NCBI GenBank assembly: GCA_022828145.1
Contig: JAJEJA010000118.1
Coordinates: 1 to 64,000 of the forward strand
Direction: 5' to 3'
Length of the DNA: 64,000 bases
Source of the DNA: Candidatus Poribacteria bacterium
GTDB lineage: Bacteria; Poribacteria; WGA-4E; WGA-3G
The position numbers were made by a program, and so were the translations under genes. Below are positions 16,922 through 26,760 of this stretch, one piece after another (position 1 is the first letter of the stretch; the number at the start of each line of letters is the position of its first letter). The notes under the pieces were generated by a model. The model was not told where the DNA came from, did not search any database, and was given only the letters and a program-made list of their open reading frames with translations.

Positions 16922-18274
16922 TTAGGCAGAAATCAACCCATCTATTTTCATCCACTCAATTGTCTGTTCAAAAGCGTCCACGGTTGCTTCAATATCCTCT
17001 TCAGTGTGTGCAGCGGTTGTCATGCCCCCATTTGTAGCAAGATCAACACCGTTAAGCAACAGCCCACATCGGAGATGTGTCAGTAAATGTTCATCGTTTC
17101 CGCCTTTTAGTTTCTTGTAATCCCATTCATACGGATTAAAATCTACGGCACGTAGATTTTTCTCACCGTGTCCGATGAGGAGTCTGATTCCTGAAAATTC
17201 TCCGTAGATTGCCCAATCTAATCCATATTTATCAATAACTTTGTTAAGGGATTCTCGGAGTATCTGAGCAATTCTGTTTGCCTGTGCATTGGGTTTTCCA
17301 GTCTTTACGATTTTGAGCATTGCTATCCCTGCTGAAGCGGATAGAGGATTTGCGTTGAAAGTACCGGGATGGTGCATTTTCAACCCCTCTTCCTCTGCTT
17401 CCATTGAAATTAGTTTCAGTATCTCTTTTTTTCCAACGAGTGCCCCACCTGGCAGTCCTCCTGCGACGATTTTTGCAAGTGTTGTTAAATCTGGCGTGAC
17501 ATTGTAATGTGCCTGTGCACCACCGGGGGCAACCCGAAATCCTGTAATGACTTCGTCAAATATCAGGAGAACACCATGCTGTTCGGTAAGGTCGCGAAGT
17601 TGTTGCAAAAATACAACATCTGTGGGAACAGTTCCGAAGGATGCACCTGTCGGTTCAAGGATAACACACGCGATGTCTTTATCAGTTTTTAAGTGTTTCT
17701 CCACAACGTCAATATCATTGGGAGGACAGAGAAGTGTATTATCTCGTGCCTCTTTCGGAATACCCGGTATAGACATATCAAATGGTGGATATGCGCCAAA
17801 TATTAGGCTGTCATGCCAGCCGTGGAAGTGTCCCGCGAACTTTAGTACCTTATTTTTCTGCGTATAGGTGCGTGCCAGCCGAATCGCCATTAACGTTGCT
17901 TCTGTCCCTGAACTGACAAACCTGACGCGTTCTGCACAAGGAACGAGTCTTGTAATCAGATTACCCCATTCTAATTCCAATGGGTGGCAAGCACCGTAAT
18001 GTGTGCCGCGGCGCATCTGTGTTGTTACTGCTTCAACAATCTCAGGAGGGTTATGTCCTAATAACAGTGCCCCATGTCCTGCCCAATAATCGATGAATCT
18101 TTTGTCTTCAAGTCCCCATTTGTATGCCTCATCAGTATGTGTGATGTAGATGGGGAATGGCGACATAAAGCGTCCGTCATGCGTTACACCGTCGGGGAAT
18201 AACTGATTTGCCTTCTGTGACAATTCGCTGTCTTTTGCGAAGACTTTATGATACCGCTCCAAAATTGTAGGCAT
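16922..18274 (-). CDS. Class III PLP aminotransferase, glutamate-1-semialdehyde aminomutase-like
   Basis: 450 residues with fold-type I PLP features: VRFVSSGTEATLMAIRLAR (cofactor phosphate-binding SGTEA), FHGWHD, LIFDEVITGFR (Asp to the pyridine ring) and the Schiff-base lysine in LAKIVAGGLPGGA. It belongs to the HemL-like branch of class III enzymes. The genome context (amidohydrolase, ABC ATPase) does not point to heme synthesis, so it may act on another amino compound. Length is normal. Confidence 0.9.
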   Translation of the reverse strand: MPTILERYHKVFAKDSELSQKANQLFPDGVTHDGRFMSPFPIYITHTDEAYKWGLEDKRFIDYWAGHGALLLGHNPPEIVEAVTTQMRRGTHYGACHPLELEWGNLITRLVPCAERVRFVSSGTEATLMAIRLARTYTQKNKVLKFAGHFHGWHDSLIFGAYPPFDMSIPGIPKEARDNTLLCPPNDIDVVEKHLKTDKDIACVILEPTGASFGTVPTDVVFLQQLRDLTEQHGVLLIFDEVITGFRVAPGGAQAHYNVTPDLTTLAKIVAGGLPGGALVGKKEILKLISMEAEEEGLKMHHPGTFNANPLSASAGIAMLKIVKTGKPNAQANRIAQILRESLNKVIDKYGLDWAIYGEFSGIRLLIGHGEKNLRAVDFNPYEWDYKKLKGGNDEHLLTHLRCGLLLNGVDLATNGGMTTAAHTEEDIEATVDAFEQTIEWMKIDGLISA

Positions 18275-18305
18275 TCTTATCCCCTGATATTAATATTTAT
18301 TTTGG

Positions 18306-18333
18306 CTGCCTGTCAGACATGTCTGGCAGACAG
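18306..18333. repeat. 28-bp near-perfect palindrome
   Basis: Centred on CAGACATGTCTG, extended outward to CTGCCTG and CAGACAG with one wobble and one mismatched pair. It lies between the amidohydrolase and aminotransferase genes and would form a strong hairpin in RNA of either strand. It could be a weak terminator or a dispersed repeat. Confidence 0.5.
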
Positions 18334-18390
18334 TGATATGTTGTTGCTGAAAGTAATTCTATGATACACTAACAGGGAGGTTTATGTCAA

Positions 18391-19245
18391 TCAAAATGAT
18401 TGCGTTGCTTGCGAGAGTAAACGTTGTAGTGTGCCACCTAAGATTTCTGCTTTATCGTTTTCGGGGATGAAGGTGCAGTGGGTGCGAAACGCTTCCAACG
18501 CATGTTGATAGGTCATAAATTTTCGGACTACAGGATAATCGGATCCCCAACAGAGACGACCCGGACCGAAGTGTTCGTAGAGAGCGCGAACGATCCAATG
18601 TGTGTCAGAATAGGGGTAATCCCACGAAACTTGTGAAACATACGCAAATCCTGACATTTTCACATGGATATTGGGAACGTTCGCTGAAGCAAGTACTTCT
18701 GCAAGCTGGGGATGTGGATGTTCTTCACCTGCACGTGCACCCGCCATGTGGTGACAAAGAAAAGGAATTGTAGGAAACTGTGTTGCTAATTTTCGGAGTG
18801 GCGCATGTTGATGACTCCCCATTGCTATGCTTGCAATCAGACCTAATTCCGCGGTTGCTTGAAAGAAACGTCTCCCTTCATCAGAAAAGAACCAACTACC
18901 ATCATCATCTCCTTTAAGGTAATGTGTATAACCTTTTAGATTATAGGTCTCGGCAGCCATTTTGAGACGATCTGCAGCACCATCTGTGTGGTATGTGTCC
19001 GTCCAGGAACAATCAACATCGGCAAACTGTATAAGTCTTTCAGGATAACGTTTAACACAATCTGCGACGTAGTCATTGTTGTCAGGATTTCTATCAATCC
19101 TGGCACAGATAAGCACTGCCTTGTCTACATCGTGCAAGTCCATTTCGTGGAGGAGTTGTTCTACGTTGCCGCGACTTTCATCATCGGGAACGGGCGGTTG
19201 GTAGGGCCAACGAGGCCACGCGTGTGTATGTGAATCAATGATCAT
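18391..19245 (-). CDS. Metal-dependent amidohydrolase (Amidohydro_2 family)
   Basis: 284 residues of a TIM-barrel hydrolase: metal-ligand motif MIIDSHTHAW at the start, then FADVDCSW, a central PFLCHHMAG with the ligand histidines, and a C-terminal LCWGSDYPVV carrying the conserved metal-binding Asp. Members include 2-pyrone-4,6-dicarboxylate lactonases, decarboxylases and lactonases of sugar or aromatic catabolism. The exact substrate is unknown. It overlaps the end of the ABC ATPase gene by 11 bp and is translated from the same message. Confidence 0.88.
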   Translation of the reverse strand: MIIDSHTHAWPRWPYQPPVPDDESRGNVEQLLHEMDLHDVDKAVLICARIDRNPDNNDYVADCVKRYPERLIQFADVDCSWTDTYHTDGAADRLKMAAETYNLKGYTHYLKGDDDGSWFFSDEGRRFFQATAELGLIASIAMGSHQHAPLRKLATQFPTIPFLCHHMAGARAGEEHPHPQLAEVLASANVPNIHVKMSGFAYVSQVSWDYPYSDTHWIVRALYEHFGPGRLCWGSDYPVVRKFMTYQHALEAFRTHCTFIPENDKAEILGGTLQRLLSQATQSF

Positions 19246-20779
19246 TTTCGTTTACTCCAAGCATTAATGCTCCTAATTGCTGTTGGTTTGTTTCATCAGG
19301 TTTAACGATTCCCGCGATCTGACCTTTATACATGACGACAATCCTATCGCTAAGATAAAAGATTTCGTCCAATTCGGCAGAGACAAGTATCACTGCTTTC
19401 TGACGGTTTCGTGCTTGTATGAGACGTTCATGGACAAACTTGGCTGCATGAACGTCCAAACCGCGAGTCGGATGCGCGGCAATAATTAGTGTTGGATCTC
19501 CTGATAGTTCTCTTGCAACTACAACCTTCTGTTGATTTCCACCAGACAACGTTTTCATTTTATCTGATATACTACCGAGTCTGATCTGATATTTATCAAG
19601 TGCATTCATTGCAAATTGACGGATGTTTTTCTTTCGCAACAGCGCATTGCGTGAAAACAAGCTCTGTTTGTGTTTACCGACGATAAAGTTCTCATCAATT
19701 CTACTGTTCAGACTAACCCCGTGTCGATGTCTATCGGCGGGGAGATGTGCCACGAGTTTTTCTCTGAATTCTGCGGTTGAATAACCGAGCATGGATTCAC
19801 CGTTTAATGTAATTTTACCACTCTGTATCTGTCTTAATCCCGTAAGCACTTCAATCAGTTCCGTTTGTCCGTTTCCCTCCACACCGGCAATCCCAACGAT
19901 CTCGCCAGAATAGACATCAAGGTTTATGCTGTCAAGTTTACCAGAGAAAGTGTCTAATGAGTCATCTTCTGATTCTGTCGTTACATCCTCTAACTGCAAT
20001 ATAGGTGTGTGATGTGTGATTTCCTTCCGTTTAATAGTATCTTGAGAAACGGATTTACCTATCATAAGTTCAGCTAATTGCTGTGGATGCGTCTCGGTAA
20101 TTGGAAAAGTAGCGATCATTTTTCCACCACGCATGACTGTGACAGTATCAGCAATTTCCATAACTTCATCCAGTTTGTGCGTGATAATGATGATACTTTT
20201 TCCATCTTGTTTGAGACCACGCATACATGTAAACAGTCCCTCTATTTCCTGTGGCACAAGCACAGCTGTAGGTTCATCCATTATCAGAATATCAGCACCG
20301 TGATACAGTACTTTTAGGATTTCAGTGTGTTGTTGTGTGCCAATTGGGAGAGATTCTATGGGTGTGTTTAGAGGTACATCAAACCCTAAATTTTGAGCAA
20401 GTTCGGTGACAACTGTTTCTGCTTTTTGATAATCAAGGAATGTGCCGAATTTACAGGTTTCTTTTCCCAGTATTATATTTTGAAGACTCGTGAATGCGGG
20501 AATCAATGTAAAGTGTTGCTGGATCATTCCGAGTCCCAGGCGCATTGCATCACGTGGTGAAGAGATTTTGACAGATTTGTTATTTACGGCAATCTCACCA
20601 GAATCGGGTTGATATAGACCGTAGAGGATTTTCATCAATGTAGATTTCCCAGCGCCGTTCTCTCCGACTATTGCGTGTATTTCACCGCGCTGGAGTGTGA
20701 AATCTACAGCATCATTGGCGTGAACATTGCCAAAATGTTTGCTGATGCCTCGCATTTGGATTATGGGTGCTTGTGTCAT
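19235..20779 (-). CDS. Tandem ABC ATPase, nucleoside/simple-sugar importer type
   Basis: 514 residues with two nucleotide-binding domains. Domain 1 has Walker A GENGAGKSTLMK and LIMDEPTAVL; domain 2 has a Walker A-like GVEGNGQTELIE, signature LSGGNQQK and the AAHPTRGLDV variant of Walker B that is typical of the BmpA-linked (YufO/NupO) nucleoside family. The signature of domain 1, LPIGTQQ, departs from LSxGxQQ. Permease and binding-protein genes normally lie next to this gene; here only the amidohydrolase follows and nothing lies upstream for 500 bp. Confidence 0.9.
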   Translation of the reverse strand: MTQAPIIQMRGISKHFGNVHANDAVDFTLQRGEIHAIVGENGAGKSTLMKILYGLYQPDSGEIAVNNKSVKISSPRDAMRLGLGMIQQHFTLIPAFTSLQNIILGKETCKFGTFLDYQKAETVVTELAQNLGFDVPLNTPIESLPIGTQQHTEILKVLYHGADILIMDEPTAVLVPQEIEGLFTCMRGLKQDGKSIIIITHKLDEVMEIADTVTVMRGGKMIATFPITETHPQQLAELMIGKSVSQDTIKRKEITHHTPILQLEDVTTESEDDSLDTFSGKLDSINLDVYSGEIVGIAGVEGNGQTELIEVLTGLRQIQSGKITLNGESMLGYSTAEFREKLVAHLPADRHRHGVSLNSRIDENFIVGKHKQSLFSRNALLRKKNIRQFAMNALDKYQIRLGSISDKMKTLSGGNQQKVVVARELSGDPTLIIAAHPTRGLDVHAAKFVHERLIQARNRQKAVILVSAELDEIFYLSDRIVVMYKGQIAGIVKPDETNQQQLGALMLGVNENDH

Positions 20780-21294
20780 GGTTAGGTATCCGATTGTTGA
20801 CTAAAACTGCAGAGATTTCACAATCTTGTGCTTTATACCGAATCCAGGATATCCGGTTCGGTTAGGAAACCGCACCTACTGGGTCTGAGAAAAATAAAAT
20901 ATTACCCAATTTAAGACTTAAACTTCATACAGATTAAGACTTAAACTTCATACAGATTGTGCTGCAAGGTGGCAACTTTGGTTATTATATTAGACTTTGT
21001 GAGCTGAGTCAAGACTTTAGATAGATTGATAGTTCGGCATCTCCAGGATGTGTAAGTTCTTGCACTTTATTTGTCAGAAGCTCGGATTACGCGGATTACG
21101 CGCCAGTTAACATAGCTGGCACGGAAGGGTTTTCTGGATCATTATATGACTTAGATCGGCTACAAAGAAGCACAATCTGGAAGAATGTGCTACGGCGAAG
21201 TATTACATTTTTGGCTATAGTGATTTATCTATCACGGATTTATCTGAAATGTTGTATGATATTATGAATGGAAATAACTTCAGGTTGGTATTGA
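20780..21294. other. Repeat-filled non-coding stretch
   Basis: It holds a GGTTCGGTT..AACCGCACC hairpin (about 20853-20877, relative of the one in 597-718), a tandem duplication of a 23-bp unit containing ACTTAAACTTCATACAGAT (20912-20934, 20935-20957), a segment CAAGGTGGCAACTT shared with about 367-380, and the second copy of the GTGTGTAA repeat (next entry). No gene is seen. Confidence 0.7.
21046..21193. repeat. GTGTGTAA-type interspersed repeat, copy B
   Basis: Shares its motif order with 207-367, including GTTAACATAGCTGGCA and TTCTGGATCATTATATGACTT. It ends in the palindrome AAGCACAATCTGGAAGAATG followed by TGCTAC (about 21168-21193). Confidence 0.7.
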
Positions 21295-22476
21295 TTATTG
21301 ACTTCTGGAAGAAAAGCATTTTTTGTACAAAGAGACTATTTCTTCTTGTGAGGCGTGTCGTGGGTTGTTCGCTGGACTTCCACTCTCTATTGCATCCAGT
21401 GCCATCTGATTGATGACTGCCTCAAACTTCATTTCATCAATACCAATTTCCCCAAGTCTTGGCATCTGAATATCGTTTAGGAGACGTTCCACTGCGGAAA
21501 TTGCTGCATCTGCTTGCTGCATTAATGATAATCCATCGGTCATTTCTCCCATGGCTTGTGCAATATCGGCGAAACGTTTAGGTACGCCAACGACGCTGAA
21601 TTCCATGACATCAAGCAGTAACACGGCGTTTGACAATCCGTGATGTATATGGAAATAAGCACCTATAGGTCGCGACATTCCGTGAACTAATGCAACAGAA
21701 GAATTACTGAATGCCATACCTGCAATTGTTGCACCGATCATCATATCGGTTCTTGCTGGGATGTTATCTCCATCTGCCCACGCCTGTCGCAGTGACCCTG
21801 ATATCAATCTGATTGCCTCTAATGCCAGAATGTCTGTAAGTGGCTGTGCACGTTTAGAGATGTATGCTTCTATCGCATGTGTCAGTGCATCAACACCTAC
21901 TGCTGCCGTGAGGTGTGGGGGTGTTGTGAGTGATAATAAAGGATCTACCAATGCGAATGAAGCGAGTAAACAGGGACTGCTCAGCATCATTTTCACATTA
22001 CGTTCTGTGTCTGTAATGACGGTGACTTTTGTAACTTCACTCCCCGTTCCTGCTGTGGTTGGGATTGCAATATGTGGAACGCCAGGATTTGGGATTCTGT
22101 CAACTCCCATATAATCGGAGAATTCTCCTTGATTGGTGAGTTTCATGGCGATGCCTTTGCCGCAATCTATGGAACTACCGCCACCAATGCTCACAATTAA
22201 ATCACAGGACTCGTCAACGTATTGCTGTAGTCCATCTGTGACGTTTTGTAACGTGGGATCGGGTGTGACATCGGAGAATGTTGAGGAAGATATGCCAGAG
22301 TTGTTTAGGTTATTGGTGATATTAGCTGTATAGCCGAGTTTTGCGATGCCTGGGTCTGTCACAATAAGTGCTTTTGTTGCACCGAGTCGCTTTGCTTGTT
22401 CACCGGCTTTTTCTGATGCACCTGCACCTGTAATAATTTTAGGCGGAATAGAGAATGTTAATGAATTGTTGTTCAT
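21295..22476 (-). CDS. Iron-containing alcohol dehydrogenase family protein
   Basis: 393 residues from the ATG at 22476, chosen because GAGG lies 6 nt before it; a GTG at 22488 is also in frame and overlaps the purH stop. It has the group III Fe-ADH pattern: GGGSSIDCGKGIA (NAD binding), GTGSEVTKVTVITD, DPLLSLTTPPHLTAAVGVDALTHAIEAY and HGMSRPIGAYFHIHHGLSNAVLL, which supply the Asp and three His metal ligands. It probably oxidises or reduces a short alcohol or aldehyde; maleylacetate reductase-like or lactaldehyde activity cannot be excluded. Coupled to purH upstream. Confidence 0.92.
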   Translation of the reverse strand: MNNNSLTFSIPPKIITGAGASEKAGEQAKRLGATKALIVTDPGIAKLGYTANITNNLNNSGISSSTFSDVTPDPTLQNVTDGLQQYVDESCDLIVSIGGGSSIDCGKGIAMKLTNQGEFSDYMGVDRIPNPGVPHIAIPTTAGTGSEVTKVTVITDTERNVKMMLSSPCLLASFALVDPLLSLTTPPHLTAAVGVDALTHAIEAYISKRAQPLTDILALEAIRLISGSLRQAWADGDNIPARTDMMIGATIAGMAFSNSSVALVHGMSRPIGAYFHIHHGLSNAVLLLDVMEFSVVGVPKRFADIAQAMGEMTDGLSLMQQADAAISAVERLLNDIQMPRLGEIGIDEMKFEAVINQMALDAIESGSPANNPRHASQEEIVSLYKKCFSSRSQ

Positions 22477-22487
22477 TGCGATCCTCA

Positions 22488-24050
22488 CTAATGCCGAAAA
22501 TGCCTAATACCTGTAAACACCATCGCTATACCGTAAGAGTCTGCTGTTGCAATCACGGATTCGTCATTGACAGATCCACCGGGTTGGATAATTGCCTGAA
22601 TACCTGCTTCTCCTGCAATCTCAACACCGTCGGGGAATGGGAAGAAAGCATCAGAGGCTAAGACTGAATCTTTAGCTTTTTCTCCAGCTTTACGCACTGC
22701 GATAATTGCTGCATCTACACGGCTCATCTGACCTGCACCGATACCGACAGTTTGCGTGTCCTGTGCAAGCAAGATGCAGTTCGACTTTACATGTTTACAG
22801 GCTTTCCAAGCAAAAAGTAAAGATTCAATTTCAGTGTCCGTGGGTTTCCGCTTTGTCGCAATTTGCAGATCATCTTTCGTCATATTGTGCCTGTCCTGTT
22901 CCTGCAGTAGCAACCCACCTGTAACATTGCGGATTTGTATGATGTCTTCAGAACCAGATAGAGGTCCTGTTTCAAGTATACGTCGGTTTTCTACACGAGA
23001 CAATGCCTGCAATGCTTTATCCGTATAACTTGGTGCGATTACCGCTTCAATTTTCACGCCTGCTCTTGATGCATCCCGGATAGTATTTGCAGTCTGAATG
23101 GTAACTTTGCGATTGAGTCCTACGATCGATCCGAATGCGGAAGTTTTGTCGCATTCAAGTGCGTTATTAAAAGCGTCTTTTAGGTTGTCGGCACTTGCCA
23201 GTCCACATGGGTTATTATGCTTGATGATTGCACAGGTAGGTTTCTTGAAGTCCTTAACACTCTCAAGCGCAGCATCTAAATCCAGTATGTTGTTAAACGA
23301 TAAAGGGGGGCCATTGCGTTGCTCTGCCCATGCTGCACACGGTGCAGGAGATGTTTCCGTTCTATAGAACGCAGCCTTCTGATGCGGATTTTCGCCATAC
23401 CTTAAGGATTCCGCTTTTCTGTAAGTCAATATTAAGACATCATGGAATCCATCTCGGTTTTCAGTATGCGTTAAGTACGTAGCGATCGCACTGTCGTAAT
23501 GAGCAGTATGCAGAAAGGCAGTTTTTGCTAAACCGAAACGTTTCTCCTCAGTAAGACATCCATCATGACTATCTAAATCGTTGATTATCTCCTGATACTG
23601 TTTTGGGTCTGTTAAAACAGCGACATGCTTGTAATTCTTCGCAGCGGCGCGTAGCATCGTTGGACCGCCAATATCAATGTTTTCTATCGCTTCTGTTAGT
23701 GTGACATCGGGTTTAGCAACGGTTTCCTCAAATGGATAGAGGTTACAGATCACCATGTCAATCGGTTTAATGCCGTTGTCTTTTGCTTGATTTACATGTT
23801 CTGGATTTGACCAATCTGCCAGTAATCCACCGTGAATTTTTGGGTGAAGTGTCTTTACCCTACCTTGTAACATCTCAGGAAAACCGGTGTAATCAGATAC
23901 ATCAATAATTTCAATACCTGCGTCGCGAAGGTGTTTTGCTGTGCCACCCGTAGATAGAATTTCTACATCTTTTTGCACAAGTACAGATGCGATCTGCAAG
24001 AGATCGGTTTTATCGTAAGTGCTTATGAGTGCGCGTTTGATTTTTTTCAT
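22488..24050 (-). CDS. PurH, bifunctional AICAR transformylase / IMP cyclohydrolase
   Basis: 520 residues, full length. The N-terminal MGS-like IMP cyclohydrolase domain (about 1-150) has ALISTYDKTDLLQIA, STGGTAKHLRDAGI and VSDYTGFPEMLQGRVKTLHPKIHGG. The C-terminal transformylase domain has LRYGENPHQKAAFY, IIKHNNPCG (catalytic Lys/His region), DAFFPFPDGVE and QPGGSVND. It catalyses the last two steps of de novo purine synthesis. Confidence 0.97.
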   Translation of the reverse strand: MKKIKRALISTYDKTDLLQIASVLVQKDVEILSTGGTAKHLRDAGIEIIDVSDYTGFPEMLQGRVKTLHPKIHGGLLADWSNPEHVNQAKDNGIKPIDMVICNLYPFEETVAKPDVTLTEAIENIDIGGPTMLRAAAKNYKHVAVLTDPKQYQEIINDLDSHDGCLTEEKRFGLAKTAFLHTAHYDSAIATYLTHTENRDGFHDVLILTYRKAESLRYGENPHQKAAFYRTETSPAPCAAWAEQRNGPPLSFNNILDLDAALESVKDFKKPTCAIIKHNNPCGLASADNLKDAFNNALECDKTSAFGSIVGLNRKVTIQTANTIRDASRAGVKIEAVIAPSYTDKALQALSRVENRRILETGPLSGSEDIIQIRNVTGGLLLQEQDRHNMTKDDLQIATKRKPTDTEIESLLFAWKACKHVKSNCILLAQDTQTVGIGAGQMSRVDAAIIAVRKAGEKAKDSVLASDAFFPFPDGVEIAGEAGIQAIIQPGGSVNDESVIATADSYGIAMVFTGIRHFRH

Positions 24051-24083
24051 TTGTAATTTTCTCGTAAGTTCTTTTAATTGAGT

Positions 24084-25364
24084 TTATGTCTGTGTCACAT
24101 ATCTTGGGAAACCGAATCCATCATTTGCGACGTGGCTTCGTGCGGGAATCTGTGCGCGTGTGGGAATAATCAGATCTATTTCGGATGTATTTTCAATGAC
24201 TGTGCCGTCCCCGATTCGCACTTCGTCACCTATCATAATTTTACCCGGATGCTCAGCTGCACCTCGGATAGTACCGATAACAACTGATGAGCCGATGCGA
24301 CACCGCTGGTCAATCTCTACGAACCCGTAAATTTCGGTATTTGTTCCGATCGTCGTATGGTCAGCAATTTGGACTGGACCGAGCAGACTTGTGTCTGTGC
24401 CGATCTCTACAAAGTCACCAATAACAGGATGCCGTTGTTTTACTTTAACACTCAACCCACCTAATGTGCAAGGATAGATAACACATCCTGAACCGATGAT
24501 ACCGGTTTGTCCAGTCGTTACACCGCGATGTGGATGTTCTAATAGATTGGCATCACCTATCTGTGTTTCGGGGTGTAGATCGGCTTGGTAATAGCGTCCG
24601 CCAAGTTCAGCAATTGCTCGTGGTAAGAGGGGGACCGGTACTCTGTGTAGATCAGAGTTGTCTTCCAATGGTTCGCTGCGGGTGAGTGCGTGTGCAACAT
24701 CGTGATAGAATAGCACGCGCCATCCTGGATATGTGCTAACAACGAGTTGGAGTTGGTAGTCAAGTACTGAAGCCAAGTTCAGAGACCCTAAAAAATCCTC
24801 ATAAGGTTCAAAGACTCTTTCTCTAATTGCATTATCTATTTGTGCCCTGAAGTCAAGTGCTGCGATTTTTTCGCGAGAGATTCCGTTGTGCAGTAAATAT
24901 GCATCCCAAACCGCAGGATCTTTAAGGGAAGCAAATCGATTCCACAACGCGCGTTTCTTTAGACGCGGGAGTTCCCAGAGTAGTGAAAAAGCCGTTTCAA
25001 GTGCTCCGTTGAGATGTGTTTCATCTGTAACTGCCAGAAACGATTGTGCTATCATGGCATATAACTGATCCGCTACCTCTTCAATTGCTTCTGAGAGCTC
25101 ACGTTTTTGATTTTGAAGATGGGGTGCGTTGTGAGAACCGGGCGCAACACATTCCAATAAATTACCGAGCACAGTCTCAAGGATGTCTCGGTTTACAAAT
25201 CCACGTCCTGACCTTTGTGACAACCCCTCTCGACTTGTACTATCTATCCGTAAGGCATTAAGTTCGGACTGGCTGTAAATGGGACGCAGCCGGTCTAATG
25301 TCTGTTTCAATAATGGCTTTTTCATAAGTTCATAAGAAGCATCAAAGAGTGTTGTTTCAGACAT
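24084..25364 (-). CDS. Serine O-acetyltransferase, long form
   Basis: 426 residues. The N-terminal half is helical and has the conserved YPGWRVLFYHDVAHAL (serine acetyltransferases: Y.G......R.AH.L). The C-terminal left-handed beta helix follows: LHPETQIGDANLLEHPHRGVTTGQTGIIGSGC, YPCTLGGLSVKVKQRHPVIGDFVEIGT, then hexapeptide repeats to about 400. This matches the CysE/EpsC family, which makes O-acetylserine for cysteine synthesis, but it is longer than the usual 180-300 residues. It lies 33 bp upstream of purH with a likely promoter of its own at 25440-25468. Confidence 0.87.
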   Translation of the reverse strand: MSETTLFDASYELMKKPLLKQTLDRLRPIYSQSELNALRIDSTSREGLSQRSGRGFVNRDILETVLGNLLECVAPGSHNAPHLQNQKRELSEAIEEVADQLYAMIAQSFLAVTDETHLNGALETAFSLLWELPRLKKRALWNRFASLKDPAVWDAYLLHNGISREKIAALDFRAQIDNAIRERVFEPYEDFLGSLNLASVLDYQLQLVVSTYPGWRVLFYHDVAHALTRSEPLEDNSDLHRVPVPLLPRAIAELGGRYYQADLHPETQIGDANLLEHPHRGVTTGQTGIIGSGCVIYPCTLGGLSVKVKQRHPVIGDFVEIGTDTSLLGPVQIADHTTIGTNTEIYGFVEIDQRCRIGSSVVIGTIRGAAEHPGKIMIGDEVRIGDGTVIENTSEIDLIIPTRAQIPARSHVANDGFGFPRYVTQT

Positions 25365-25439
25365 GGTTTTATGGGTAGTGGTAATCGAAATAACCTGCTA
25401 TCCCGTTCCTTCCTTCTGTTTGTTCAATAATTGTACTCA

Positions 25440-25468
25440 CAATAATCTTATCCATACATTTTTGTCAA
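25440..25468 (-). promoter_or_regulatory. Probable promoter of the serine acetyltransferase-purH unit
   Basis: Minus strand: TTGACA at 25463-25468, 17-nt spacer, TTATTG at 25440-25445 (or TATTGT with 18 nt). The -35 box is perfect, the -10 box is weak. It lies 76 bp before the ATG at 25364. Confidence 0.45.
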
Positions 25469-25508
25469 GAATCCTATACCATTTCTATTGATAATGACTT
25501 ATTCTTTC

Positions 25509-25587
25509 GTTGGTCGGGTATCGGAACGAAACTCGACTTGATGTACATAATTTAAGGTGTCGGGTTTCGTTCCTCTACCCGACCTAC
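25509..25587. repeat. GTAGGTCGGGT-family inverted repeat, short form
   Basis: Outer arms GTTGGTCGGGTA and TACCCGACCTAC, with a GGAACGAAACTCGAC/GTCGGGTTTCGTTCC inner stem. Relatives lie at 39057-39091, 43601-43730 and 61884-62014. Confidence 0.75.
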
Positions 25588-25620
25588 AGCAAAATGAGAT
25601 AGAAACAAATAGCATTGGTA

Positions 25621-26754
25621 TTATTTCTTGAATATCTCTTGAACAGCGGTTACACCCGCACCGATAGGCATATCATAACCGATATCTGCTAATCCTCTCT
25701 CAAATGCAGAGATAGCAACAATAACATCGTTTTCATTCATCCAACCGAGGTGTGCGATACGGACTATCTTACCACTCAATTCTCCTTGTCCACCTGCGTA
25801 AGTGATACCGTGTTTTTCTCTCATCATCTTCACGAACATTTTACCATCAATTTCATCTGGCAATCGGATTGAAGTTAACGTGTTGGCAGGAGATGTAGCG
25901 AATAGGGATAGACCGATTGCTTTGATAGCATTACGCGTCGCAGATGCCATCATGCTGTGACGTGAGATTGTATTTCGGATACCTTCCGCACAGATATGAT
26001 TGAGTGCGATCTGTAATCCCGCGAGTAGCGTAATCGCGGGGGTATATGGGACGGATCCTTCTAATCCACGTTGATGTGCTTTACGGTAGTCTAAGTAGTA
26101 TTTCGGTAGGTCTGATCGTTCAGTTACCTCCCATGCCCGAGAACTCAGTGCAGCAAAAGCGAGACCTGGTGGTGTCATCAATCCCTTTTGAGAACAAGAG
26201 ACAACGACATCTACTCCCCAATTGTCCATCTGCAAATCATCTGCCCCCAATGCACTCACTGCATCTACAACAAGTAGGGTTGGTGTCTGTTGTGTAATAT
26301 GTGCGATCGATTGAATATCGTGCAACGCGCCTGTTGATGTTTCACAGAGGGTAGCAAAAACCGCTTTTGCATCAGGATTCTCACTTATCTGTGTTTCAAC
26401 TGTTTCTGGCGGCACAGAATCACCCCATTTAATATCAATAGGAATAACATTTATTCCGTAAGCTTCACATATTTCAGTCCACCGTTCACCGAATTTTCCG
26501 CTCCGTATGACTATTACTTTATCACCACGGCACAATAGATTAGCGACAGCACCTTCCATCGCACCTGTCCCAGATGACGTTAAGAAAAGCACATCATGCT
26601 CTGTCTGGAAAACATGTTTGAGTTTTTCTAATACATCTAAGATCAGAGCAGTAGATTCTTCACTGCGATGATAATCAATTGGCTGCGCCATGGCTAACAG
26701 CGCATCGTGCGGAATTGGGGTAGGCCCAGGTGTAAAGAGATAATTCTTTTTCAT
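25621..26754 (-). CDS. Class V aminotransferase (alanine-glyoxylate / serine-pyruvate type)
   Basis: 377 residues: LFTPGPTPIPHDAL at the start, FLTSSGTGAMEGAVANLL (PLP phosphate), VVDAVSALGADDL (Asp), and the lysine in VVSCSQKGLMTPPGLAF. These are diagnostic of the fold-type I, class V alanine:glyoxylate aminotransferase group, which interconverts amino acids and glyoxylate or pyruvate. It begins 6 bp after the stop of the 71-residue small protein gene, so the two are translationally linked. Confidence 0.93.
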   Translation of the reverse strand: MKKNYLFTPGPTPIPHDALLAMAQPIDYHRSEESTALILDVLEKLKHVFQTEHDVLFLTSSGTGAMEGAVANLLCRGDKVIVIRSGKFGERWTEICEAYGINVIPIDIKWGDSVPPETVETQISENPDAKAVFATLCETSTGALHDIQSIAHITQQTPTLLVVDAVSALGADDLQMDNWGVDVVVSCSQKGLMTPPGLAFAALSSRAWEVTERSDLPKYYLDYRKAHQRGLEGSVPYTPAITLLAGLQIALNHICAEGIRNTISRHSMMASATRNAIKAIGLSLFATSPANTLTSIRLPDEIDGKMFVKMMREKHGITYAGGQGELSGKIVRIAHLGWMNENDVIVAISAFERGLADIGYDMPIGAGVTAVQEIFKK

Positions 26755-26760
26755 TGCAGT

